Assembly: GCF_003014555.1 (NCBI RefSeq)
Contig: NZ_PYGE01000014.1
Location: forward strand, 62,001 to 126,000
Length of the DNA stretch: 64,000 nucleotides
Direction: 5' to 3'
Origin: Haloactinopolyspora alba
Lineage (GTDB): Bacteria > Actinomycetota > Actinomycetes > Jiangellales > Jiangellaceae
Shown: positions 18,457 to 26,012 of the stretch, piece after piece
How the letters are laid out: each line of letters opens with the position of its first letter
Position numbering within the stretch: position 1 is the first letter of the stretch
Position numbers and translations under genes: made by a program
The notes under the pieces: generated by a model
The model's input: the letters and a program-made list of their open reading frames with translations, nothing else
The model's database searches: none
Told to the model about the DNA's origin: nothing

Positions 18457-21400
18457 CGTCGACACAGCAACCTCGCAGTTCCGGGCTGCTCGGCTCGAGC
18501 GCCATCATGGCCGCGGGCACGGTCGTCTCGCGGCTCACCGGATTCGCCAAGGCGGCGGTCATCGCCGCCGCCATCGGGCTGACCGCAGTAACGGCCGACG
18601 TCTTCAACGTGCCCAACGTCATCCCGAACATGATCTACATCCTGGTCGGCGGTGGCGTCCTCAACTCGGTCCTGGTGCCGGTCCTGGTACGTGCCATCAA
18701 GAACGACGCCGACGGCGGGCACGCCTTCTCGCAGCGGCTGTTCAGCCTGGCCGTCACCGCGCTGGGCCTGGCCACCGTGGTGGCGATCCTGGCCGCGCCG
18801 TGGATCATGCAGGTGATCGTTGACGACCGGTACCTCGAACCCGGCAACCGGGCGTACTTCGACGACATGGTGATGTTCGCCCGGTTCTGCCTCCCGCAGA
18901 TCTTCTTCTACGGGTTGTACGTCCTGATCGGGCAGATGCTCAACGCCAGGGGCCGCTTCGGGCCCATGATGTGGTCGCCGATCCTGAACAACGTCGTGGC
19001 CATCGGCGTGTTCGCCGTGTTCCTCGTGATGTACGGGCAGAAGGGGCTCGAGCCGTTCACCACGTCCGAGAGCCTCCTGCTGGGCCTGGGCTCCACGGCG
19101 GGCATTGCCACGCAGGCGCTGATCCTGCTGCCGGTCCTGCGCGCCACCGGCTTCACGCTGCGGTTCCGCACCGACTGGCGTGGGCAGGGGCTGGGCGAGG
19201 CCGTACGCCTGGGCCTGTGGACGTTCGGGTTCGTGGTGCTGAACCAGGTCGCGTACCTGGTCGTGGTCAAGGTCGCCTCCGGGGCCAGTACCGTCACCGC
19301 GGGCGGCAGCGGCGCGGGTTACTCCGTCTACTCCAACGCGATGCTGATCATGATGGTGCCGCACTCGGTCATCACGGTGTCGCTGGCGACGGCGCTGCTG
19401 CCGCGGCTGGCCGACCTCGCCTCCGAGGGCAGGCTCGACGAGGTCCGCTCGAAGCTGGTGTCGGCCATCCGGATGTGCCTCGCGGTGATCATCCCGCTCG
19501 GCGCCCTGGTGGCCGCCCTGGCGTTCCCGCTGACCGCGATGATCTTCGACTACGGGTCCGCCGAGGGACAGACCGGCCGGCTGGCGCTCACCCTCGCGCT
19601 GCTGATGCCCGGCCTCGTCGGCTTCACCGTCCACTACCTGGCGCTACGCGGCTTCTATGCGGTGCAGGACACGAAGACGCCGTTCTTCACCCAGATCTGG
19701 GTGGCGTCGGTCATCACGGCCGGCGCGATCGGCGTCGCCGTCGTCTCGCCCGGCAACGACTACGTCACCATGGCGTTGGCCGGCGGCTACAGCCTCGCCT
19801 ACATCGTCGGCTCGGCCGTGGGGATGCTGCGGCTCCAGCGGCGCATCGGCGCGCTCGGCGGTGGTGAGCTGGTCCAGCACATCATCCGGGTGCTGTTCCA
19901 CTCGCTGATCGCGGCCGGGCTGGCCTGGCTGGTCTGGCGCGGCTGGAGCGGCCTCGGCGCCCTCGACGGGATGCCGTCGATCATCACCAACCTGGTCGAG
20001 CTGGCCGTCGGCGGCACGGTGGGAATGGTCGTCTTCGTCGGGCTCGCGTTCGCCTTCCGCGTCGACGAGGTCCGCCGGGCGGTGGCGATGGTCATGGCCA
20101 AGCTCCGCGGCGCCCCCGCCCAGCCGGCCGAGGTCGACCCCGGCGAGCTGCTCGAGGACACCGCCGAGTACGCGCTGCCCGCCGAGACCGGCACGCTGAG
20201 CATCTTCCGCCGGCCGGTCGACCCGGACATGACCTCGGAGTTCTTCCTCGACGAGACGCTGCCCGGGGTGCCGAGCTTCTTCGACACGACCGCGGGAGCC
20301 CCCCGGTCCCGGACCGGATCGAACCGGCCCGCTCCCCCGACCGGTGCCAGATCGGACCGGTCCGGCACCGCCACCTCGGACACGCAGCCCCCACCACCGG
20401 GCGATCTGCCACCCACACCGCTCGGCGGTACCGTCCAGCCGGGCCAACGCCGTACCGTCGCCGGGCGTTACCGGTTCGAACGGCTGCTCGACGACTCCGA
20501 CGGCGTGTACTCGTGGCAGGCGGTCGACGACGTGCTGCGGCGTGCGGTGTTCATCCAGGCCGTCGGCTCCGACGACCCACGTGCCCAGGGCTTCCTCACC
20601 GCGGCGCGCGTGTCCTCCACGGTCGGCGACGCGCGGTTCCTGCGGGTGCTCGACGTCGGCACCGACGACGTCGCCTACGTGGTGCGCGAGTGGACACCCG
20701 GGCAGAGCCTCGAGGCCCTCCTCGGCACCGGAGCCTTCCACCCCGACCAGGCCGCGGCCGTCGCCCGCGACGTCGCCGAAGCGCTCGCCGCCGCCCACAC
20801 CCAAGGGCTGGCACACCGGCATCTCGACCCCGCCCTCGTCTTCGTCACCGCCGACGGATCCGTCAAGATCGCCGGCCTCGAGACCGAGCACGCGTTGCGC
20901 GGACCGGCGCCGACACCCTGCCCGCCGGTCACCGACACGTCCCGCCCGGACCCCGCCGAGCTCGACGCGATCGGCGTCGGCGGCATCCTCTACGCGGGAC
21001 TCACCGCGCGCTGGCCCGCCGAAGCGTTCGGCGCGCTGGCTCCCGCACCGCACATCGACGGGCGCATCGCCTCGCCGCGGCAGGTGCGCCCCGGCGTGCC
21101 CGGACACCTCGACGCGGTGGCCGACCGCGCCATCGGCCACGCCCGGCGGCATCACGCCCAGCCGTTGCTCAGCCCGTCCGCCGTCGCGTCGGAGCTGTCC
21201 ACCACGACGAAGCCGCCGCGTCCCACGGTGACCGAGCCGCCGGGACCGCAGGAGCAGCCGCCCGCACTGCTCGACGAACCCGGAACGCCGCCGCCACCGC
21301 CGAGCCGGATCGAGCAGCGCCGCGAACGTCGCCGCTCCGGCCGGGGTGCGCGCGTGCTCGGGGTGATGGCCGCGACACTGTTGCTCGTCGGATCCACCCT

Positions 21401-21989
21401 CGTCGGACTGCAGCTGCTGCTCGGAGCGATCGACGACGAAGGCGAGGGCGAGGGCGGCGGCGCCGCGGGAACCCCGTCCGCCGAGACCACCTCGCAGACG
21501 CAGCCCACGCCCACCGGCGATCCGACCCCGATGCCCGTCGCCGAGGCCTCCGACTACGACCCGACGCCGGAGTTCGGTGGTGAGGGCAACGGCGAGGAGA
21601 ACCCCAGCGACGTCGGCAACGCCGTCGACGGCGACAGCGAGACGGCGTGGACCACGGTCAACTACTACGACCCGATGGAGGACCAGAAGCCCGGCGTCGG
21701 GCTGGTCCTCGACCTCGGCGAGGCCGTCGACGTGCGGGGCCTCCGGCTGGATCTCATCAACGAGGGCGCCTCGCTGGAGATCCGGGCCGCCGACGCGGAG
21801 GCCGAGGAGGCGCCCGACGATCTCGCCGAGTGGACAGTGGTCGATCAGATCGACTCGGCTGAGCAGAATGTCTCGCACAGTCTCGACGAGGCCGTCACCA
21901 CCAGGTACGTCCTCGTGTGGTTCACTGCTCTGCCGTTGGACGGCGAAAACTATCGTGGCGGCATCACGGATGCGGAGGTGTTGGGGTGA
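18453..21989 (+). CDS. murJ: lipid II flippase MurJ fused to a pseudokinase and an extracytoplasmic sugar-binding-like domain
   Basis: 1178 residues. Residues 1-560 are a MurJ/MviN flippase with about 14 helices (SRLTGFAKAAVIAAAIG, NVPNVIPNMIYILVGGGVLNS). A linker leads to a kinase-like fold (about 665-890) whose catalytic loop reads HRHLDPALVF: the HRD aspartate and the loop asparagine are lost and there is no DFG, so it is a pseudokinase. A further membrane helix (966-992) is followed by a discoidin-like domain outside (NAVDGDSETAWTTV). The same layout is known for mycobacterial MviN, where the pseudokinase is regulated by binding a phosphopeptide reader. GTG start overlaps the upstream stop. 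Confidence 0.92.
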   Translation: MTSTQQPRSSGLLGSSAIMAAGTVVSRLTGFAKAAVIAAAIGLTAVTADVFNVPNVIPNMIYILVGGGVLNSVLVPVLVRAIKNDADGGHAFSQRLFSLAVTALGLATVVAILAAPWIMQVIVDDRYLEPGNRAYFDDMVMFARFCLPQIFFYGLYVLIGQMLNARGRFGPMMWSPILNNVVAIGVFAVFLVMYGQKGLEPFTTSESLLLGLGSTAGIATQALILLPVLRATGFTLRFRTDWRGQGLGEAVRLGLWTFGFVVLNQVAYLVVVKVASGASTVTAGGSGAGYSVYSNAMLIMMVPHSVITVSLATALLPRLADLASEGRLDEVRSKLVSAIRMCLAVIIPLGALVAALAFPLTAMIFDYGSAEGQTGRLALTLALLMPGLVGFTVHYLALRGFYAVQDTKTPFFTQIWVASVITAGAIGVAVVSPGNDYVTMALAGGYSLAYIVGSAVGMLRLQRRIGALGGGELVQHIIRVLFHSLIAAGLAWLVWRGWSGLGALDGMPSIITNLVELAVGGTVGMVVFVGLAFAFRVDEVRRAVAMVMAKLRGAPAQPAEVDPGELLEDTAEYALPAETGTLSIFRRPVDPDMTSEFFLDETLPGVPSFFDTTAGAPRSRTGSNRPAPPTGARSDRSGTATSDTQPPPPGDLPPTPLGGTVQPGQRRTVAGRYRFERLLDDSDGVYSWQAVDDVLRRAVFIQAVGSDDPRAQGFLTAARVSSTVGDARFLRVLDVGTDDVAYVVREWTPGQSLEALLGTGAFHPDQAAAVARDVAEALAAAHTQGLAHRHLDPALVFVTADGSVKIAGLETEHALRGPAPTPCPPVTDTSRPDPAELDAIGVGGILYAGLTARWPAEAFGALAPAPHIDGRIASPRQVRPGVPGHLDAVADRAIGHARRHHAQPLLSPSAVASELSTTTKPPRPTVTEPPGPQEQPPALLDEPGTPPPPPSRIEQRRERRRSGRGARVLGVMAATLLLVGSTLVGLQLLLGAIDDEGEGEGGGAAGTPSAETTSQTQPTPTGDPTPMPVAEASDYDPTPEFGGEGNGEENPSDVGNAVDGDSETAWTTVNYYDPMEDQKPGVGLVLDLGEAVDVRGLRLDLINEGASLEIRAADAEAEEAPDDLAEWTVVDQIDSAEQNVSHSLDEAVTTRYVLVWFTALPLDGENYRGGITDAEVLG

Positions 21990-22639
21990 CTCGGCCCTCG
22001 CCGGCGCCTCGTCCGAGCGACGAGGACCTGCTCCGCAGGCACGTCGCCGGCGACGCCGACGCGTTCGGCGAGCTGGTGGCCAGGCACCAGGACCGCCTCT
22101 GGGCCGTCGCACTACGCACGCTCGGCGACCAGCACGACGCCGCCGACGCACTCCAGGACGCCATGATCAACGCGTTCCGCCGGGCCGGCTCGTTCCGCTC
22201 CGAGTCGGCCGTCACGACGTGGCTGCACCGGATCGTCGTCAACGCCTGCCTCGACCGGGTGCGCCACAACGCCGCCCGGCCCGCCGATCCGGTGGCCTTC
22301 GACGGCAGCGAGGTCCCCGGGGTGACGCCGTCGACCATGGCCGTCGACGATCCCGCCGAGCGGACCTCGATGCGTCTCGACCTCGAACAGGCGCTGGCCA
22401 CACTGCCGGACGAGCAGCGGGTCCCGCTTGTCCTGGTGGACGTCGAGGGCTACCCCGTCGCCGACGCGGCCCAGATGCTCGACCTGCCCGCGGGCACCGT
22501 CAAGAGCAGATGCGCCCGTGCCCGAGCCAAACTGCTGCCGTTGCTGGCTCCGGGGCGATCGGGCACGACCGGGAACCAACCCGGCAACGACGACGTCCCA
22601 TCACCGACCACGCACGGACCTGGAGGTGAGCAGCGGTGA
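21986..22639 (+). CDS. sigM: ECF RNA polymerase sigma factor SigM
   Basis: 217 residues. Region 2 is clear (LLRRHVAGDADAFGELVARHQDRLW, DALQDAMINAFRRAGSFR, TTWLHRIVVNACLDRVR) and region 4 follows (LPDEQRVPLVLVDVEGYPVADAAQMLDLPAGTVKSR). The GTG overlaps the murJ stop, and the gene is followed by its anti-sigma factor with a 4-base overlap. Gene order is that of mycobacterial mviN-sigM-rsmA. It presumably directs an envelope or oxidative stress regulon. Confidence 0.92.
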   Translation: MTRPSPAPRPSDEDLLRRHVAGDADAFGELVARHQDRLWAVALRTLGDQHDAADALQDAMINAFRRAGSFRSESAVTTWLHRIVVNACLDRVRHNAARPADPVAFDGSEVPGVTPSTMAVDDPAERTSMRLDLEQALATLPDEQRVPLVLVDVEGYPVADAAQMLDLPAGTVKSRCARARAKLLPLLAPGRSGTTGNQPGNDDVPSPTTHGPGGEQR

Positions 22640-23406
22640 CATCAGCCGGGACTCATCCCGCTCCCGTGACGCTGGCCGAGTACGTCGAGGGCGTCCTCGA
22701 CGACGACTCGGCACGCAGTACCGCCTCGCACGTGGACGAGTGCCCGACGTGCCGGCAGGTCGTCGACGATCTGCGCGGCGTACCGGCGGCGCTGCGCGAC
22801 CTGCCGGCCGAGATGCCGGTACCGGAGCACGTCTCGGCCCGGCTGACGGCGGCCATCGCCGCCGAGCACGCACGGGGCTCGCAGACGCACGCCGGCGACG
22901 ACCACGGCACCGTCGCCTGGTTCCGGCGCGGCGTCCCCCGGGCGGTGGCGGCCGCCGCGAGCATCGCCGTGCTCGGCCTGGCCGGATACATCGCGGTCGG
23001 CGGCGACGGCGGACCCGACGAGGCCACCACGGCCGGTTCGGGGGCGGAGTCGCTCAGCGAGAGTGCCGGCGAGAACGCCGGCTCCGGTCCGGGTCCGCGG
23101 GTGGCCGAGGATGGCGGCTCCCCCCTCGACGGCCAGATGCAGGAGCTGGAAGCGTCGACCGTCACCGAGCTCGAACAGGCGACGCGAGGCGTGTGGGAGA
23201 ACCGCACCGAGATGGCGCCGGGATGCGGCAGCGCCCTCGCCGACCAGGTCGGCCTCGAGCTGGTCGGCTCGGTCGAGCACGGCTCCGGCGTCCTGGTCGT
23301 GCTGGAGAACCCGGACGCCGCGCAACTCGAAGGCAGGCTCGTCTCCACCTGCGGATCCACCACGGCCGAGGCGCTTGCCGCGCCGGTCACCGTCCCCGTC
23401 CCCTGA
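22636..23406 (+). CDS. anti-sigma factor of SigM, zinc-binding membrane protein
   Basis: 256 residues. The cytoplasmic N terminus has the ZAS signature HVDECPTC (residues about 32-39), which binds zinc and holds the sigma factor; a membrane helix follows (about 98-116) and then about 135 extracytoplasmic residues including two cysteines (APGCGSALAD, STCGST). GTG start overlaps sigM. Release of SigM by a redox signal at the zinc site or by proteolysis would be typical of the family; the sequence does not say which. Confidence 0.88.
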   Translation: MTSAGTHPAPVTLAEYVEGVLDDDSARSTASHVDECPTCRQVVDDLRGVPAALRDLPAEMPVPEHVSARLTAAIAAEHARGSQTHAGDDHGTVAWFRRGVPRAVAAAASIAVLGLAGYIAVGGDGGPDEATTAGSGAESLSESAGENAGSGPGPRVAEDGGSPLDGQMQELEASTVTELEQATRGVWENRTEMAPGCGSALADQVGLELVGSVEHGSGVLVVLENPDAAQLEGRLVSTCGSTTAEALAAPVTVPVP

Positions 23407-23501
23407 AGCCGGCGGGTCCGACCCGCACACACACGGCGGGAATGCGCGCCACCTAGGATCGGTTGAGCCAGGTGAATGCGTGAGCGAGGAAAGGCGCCAG
23501 C

Positions 23502-24470
23502 GTGACCGACACGAGAAATCTCATCATCATCGGCTCGGGTCCAGCCGGATACACGGCAGCGGTGTACGCCGCGCGGGCCCGGCTCGAGCCGCTCGTCCTC
23601 GAGGGCGAAGTCACGTGGGGCGGCGCGCTGATGAACACCACCGAGGTCGAGAACTACCCCGGCTTCCGCGACGCGATCATGGGTCCTGAGCTGATGGACG
23701 AGATGCGCGCGCAGGCGGAGCGGTTCGGCGCCGAGATCGTCACACGCGACGCCGTCGAGGTCGACCTCACCGGCGACGTCAAGGTCGTCAAGGACAGCGA
23801 CGGAGCGGTGCACCAGGCGCGCGCCGTGATCCTCGCGACCGGCTCCGGCTACCGCGAGATCGGCCTCGAGAACGAGAAGCGGCTGTCCGGGCACGGCGTG
23901 TCGTGGTGTGCGACCTGTGACGGGTTCTTCTTCCGTGAGCAGGACATCGCCGTCGTCGGCGGCGGAGACTCCGCCATCGAGGAGGCGACGTTCCTCACCC
24001 GGTTCGCCCGCAAGGTGTACGTCATTCACCGCCGCGACGAGCTCCGGGCGTCGAAGGTGATGCAGGAGCGCGCGTTCGCCAACGACAAGATCGAGTTCGT
24101 GTGGAACACCGTCGTCACGGACGTGCTCGGCAACGACAAGGTCAGCGGGCTGGCGCTGCGCGACACCGTCACCGGTGACGAGCGCACGCTCGACGTCACC
24201 GGGCTGTTCGTCGCGATCGGACACGACCCACGGTCCGAGCTGCTCGAAGACCAGGTCAAGCTCGACGCCGAGGGGTACGTGCTGGTCGACCACCCGTCCA
24301 CGCGCACCGACCAGACCGGCGTGTTCGCTTGCGGCGACGTCGTCGACCACATCTACCGGCAGGCGGTCACCGCGGCCGGTACGGGCTGCCAGGCGGCGCT
24401 CGACGCCGAGCGGTACCTCGCCGACATCGAGGTCGCCCAGAACGTCAAACCCGAGCTCGTCGTCTCCTGA
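23502..24470 (+). CDS. trxB: thioredoxin reductase
   Basis: 322 residues, normal length. FAD-binding [15 protein letters not shown] at the start, redox-active CATC in [11 protein letters not shown] (about residues 133-136), NADPH-binding [10 protein letters not shown], and [25 protein letters not shown] near the end. It reduces thioredoxin with NADPH in the cytoplasm. The start follows GAGGAAAGG. trxA is 32 bases downstream, so the pair is one transcript. Confidence 0.96.
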   Translation: MTDTRNLIIIGSGPAGYTAAVYAARARLEPLVLEGEVTWGGALMNTTEVENYPGFRDAIMGPELMDEMRAQAERFGAEIVTRDAVEVDLTGDVKVVKDSDGAVHQARAVILATGSGYREIGLENEKRLSGHGVSWCATCDGFFFREQDIAVVGGGDSAIEEATFLTRFARKVYVIHRRDELRASKVMQERAFANDKIEFVWNTVVTDVLGNDKVSGLALRDTVTGDERTLDVTGLFVAIGHDPRSELLEDQVKLDAEGYVLVDHPSTRTDQTGVFACGDVVDHIYRQAVTAAGTGCQAALDAERYLADIEVAQNVKPELVVS

Positions 24471-24502
24471 CGCCGATCTCGATCCGTCACAAGGAGTGAT
24501 CA

Positions 24503-24829
24503 ATGGGGAACATCCAGCACGTCACCGATGCCGACTTCGCCGAGAAGGTGCTCAAGAACGACAAGCCGGTGCTCGTCGATTTCTGGGCTGAATGGTGCAC
24601 GCCGTGCCGCATGATCGCCCCGGTGCTCGAGGAGATCGCGGGCAAGCAGGACGACCTCGACATCGTCAAGCTCAACACCGACGAGAACCCCGAGACCGCC
24701 GCCGCGTACCGCATCACCTCGATCCCGGCGCTGAAGGTCTTCGACGGCGGCCAGGTCGTCAAGGAGATCATCGGCGCCAAGCCGAAGGCGGCCCTGCTCA
24801 ACGAGCTCGGCGACTACGTCCCCAGCTGA
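24503..24829 (+). CDS. trxA: thioredoxin
   Basis: 108 residues, a complete thioredoxin: [18 protein letters not shown] carries the redox pair and the cis-proline loop is [10 protein letters not shown]. The active site is WCTPC rather than the usual WCGPC, a variant found in several thioredoxins. A perfect AAGGAG lies 8 bases before the ATG. The gene is the last one of the conserved block; a terminator and then the inserted region follow. Confidence 0.96.
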   Translation: MGNIQHVTDADFAEKVLKNDKPVLVDFWAEWCTPCRMIAPVLEEIAGKQDDLDIVKLNTDENPETAAAYRITSIPALKVFDGGQVVKEIIGAKPKAALLNELGDYVPS

Positions 24830-24850
24830 CGCCACCGCTGCCTGACCTCG

Positions 24851-24884
24851 GATGCCCGTCGGACACACCAGTCCGGCGGGCATC
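24851..24884 (+). terminator. terminator hairpin after trxA
   Basis: A 14-base stem (24851-24864 with 24871-24884, one G-U pair, GATGCCCGTCGGAC in the left arm) with a 6-base loop sits 21 bases after the trxA stop. There is no long T-run, as is usual in such GC-rich genomes. Confidence 0.8.
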
Positions 24885-24928
24885 ACCTTGCGCCCGGCCT
24901 GTAAATGATCCACGTTGTTGAAGCATGG

Positions 24929-25171
24929 ATGGAATCCCCTGCGTCACCACCCTTACATGCCTCGTGATGCGTACATACGCCTGGTGATGTCCCACGCCGG
25001 CCGCAGTGCCGACCCCGGCCGCGGCGTCCCGTAACGCCTCCGTACCACAGTGGCGAGAATCACAGCACCGCATCGTGACGAGTGGTGGTCGCCACCGCTC
25101 ATGCACGATGCATCACGAGGATCCTCTGCGCATCACGAGGACTGCAGGGGTGGTGACGCAGGGAATTCCAT
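24929..25171. repeat. 243-bp element with 43-bp imperfect terminal inverted repeats
   Basis: The outermost 24 bases at 24929-24952 and 25148-25171 are reverse complements with one mismatch. After 7 unrelated bases, the 12-base CCTCGTGATGCG (24960-24971) again matches the complement of 25129-25140. A further copy of GCATCACGAGG lies at 25110-25120, 20 bases before its partner at 25130. No gene fits inside. The size and structure are those of a MITE-like element; no flanking target duplication is visible. It sits at the left junction of the inserted block. Confidence 0.65.
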
Positions 25172-25228
25172 GCGGAACGTGATCATTTTCGGCAACGTGC
25201 AGGCGGGGACAAAGGGCGCATAAGGGGG

Positions 25229-25251
25229 CGAATCGCGCGATAGGCGATTCG
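25229..25251. repeat. short perfect hairpin upstream of the first inserted gene
   Basis: CGAATCGC and GCGATTCG pair perfectly around a 7-base loop, about 190 bases before the membrane protein gene. It could be an operator or a small terminator; the 268 bases from 25172 to 25439 hold no other recognisable element except the promoter motif at 25361. Confidence 0.4.
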
Positions 25252-25360
25252 ATGCGCAGAGCGCGACCTCTTGCTCATCGCGCCGTTCAGTCATTCAATG
25301 GCATATCCGCCCAAACAATCCGCTCCGTTTGCCGACACACGTGTTCTCCCGGATCATCTC

Positions 25361-25389
25361 GTCACGGAAGTCCTTGCGCCGACACCTAC
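25361..25389 (+). promoter_or_regulatory. promoter motif copy 1: GTCACG-N19-CTAC
   Basis: First of seven copies of the block's shared motif, here with G as the last base of the upstream box. It ends 50 bases before the start of the 162-residue membrane protein. GACAC directly precedes CTAC. Confidence 0.65.
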
Positions 25390-25439
25390 GCCGGCAGGGA
25401 CCGTGAACCACGCAAGATCGCCACGGCGAAGAGGTATGC

Positions 25440-25928
25440 ATGGAATACAGGGACGATTTCTCGAATGCCGAGAGCGCCGCCATCGAGGCGTACACCTCGA
25501 TGGCGGTGCGGCACACGATGCTGTTGTTGTTGGGCATCGCCACGATGATGGCCTCCATTCTGGCCATCGTCCTCGCAGCGGTCGGCACGGTGCTCGACCT
25601 GGCCGGCGTGGCCGATCTGCACCCCGCGTTCACGCCGGTGGCCGTGTTCGGTCTCGTCTGCGGGGGTGTCGACTTCATCGCTCGCCGTCGTGACAACGAT
25701 GACATCGCCGGCCTGGCCACCATCGGCGGGCAGGGCGCACTCACGACGGCCGGAGTGGTGGCACTGCTCGGCTGGTTCTCCAGCGGAGCCTGGGTGCTCG
25801 CCGGCGCGCTCGCCGTCGGAGCGACAACCAGCGCGATCCTGTTCAAGTACCCCGAGTGGGAGACCCGGGCGGACATGCTCGAACGGTTCGTCCGCGTGCC
25901 CGACGACGGCGACGACGACCACCGCTGA
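25440..25928 (+). CDS. small membrane protein of unknown function
   Basis: 162 residues with four predicted membrane helices in two hairpins (LLLLGIATMMASILAIVLAAVG, FTPVAVFGLVCGGVDFIA, ALTTAGVVALLGWFS and WVLAGALAVGATTSAILF) and charged ends. I do not recognise a family. It is the first gene of the inserted block and has its own copy of the shared promoter motif. The FtsK-like gene follows after 84 bases, with a second copy of the motif in between, so the two are co-regulated but need not be one transcript. Confidence 0.75.
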   Translation: MEYRDDFSNAESAAIEAYTSMAVRHTMLLLLGIATMMASILAIVLAAVGTVLDLAGVADLHPAFTPVAVFGLVCGGVDFIARRRDNDDIAGLATIGGQGALTTAGVVALLGWFSSGAWVLAGALAVGATTSAILFKYPEWETRADMLERFVRVPDDGDDDHR

Positions 25929-25944
25929 CGCCGGCACTTCACCC

Positions 25945-25973
25945 GTCACAAATCGGCATCCTCGGACACCTTC
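25945..25973 (+). promoter_or_regulatory. promoter motif copy 2: GTCACA-N19-CTTC
   Basis: Located 39 bases before the FtsK/EccC-like ATPase gene, behind the stop of the membrane protein. GACAC precedes CTTC. Confidence 0.7.
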
Positions 25974-26012
25974 GTAGAGGACAGCCACCAGCGTGACGGG
26001 AGGAAGTGCACG

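Noticed and set aside
19644-22151. 835-codon open frame on the minus strand
   Set aside because: Lies opposite murJ and sigM, which have full family motifs; arginine- and glycine-rich shadow.
24486-24514. GTCACA box before trxA
   Set aside because: It overlaps the AAGGAG ribosome site and has no CTAC partner at 19 bases.
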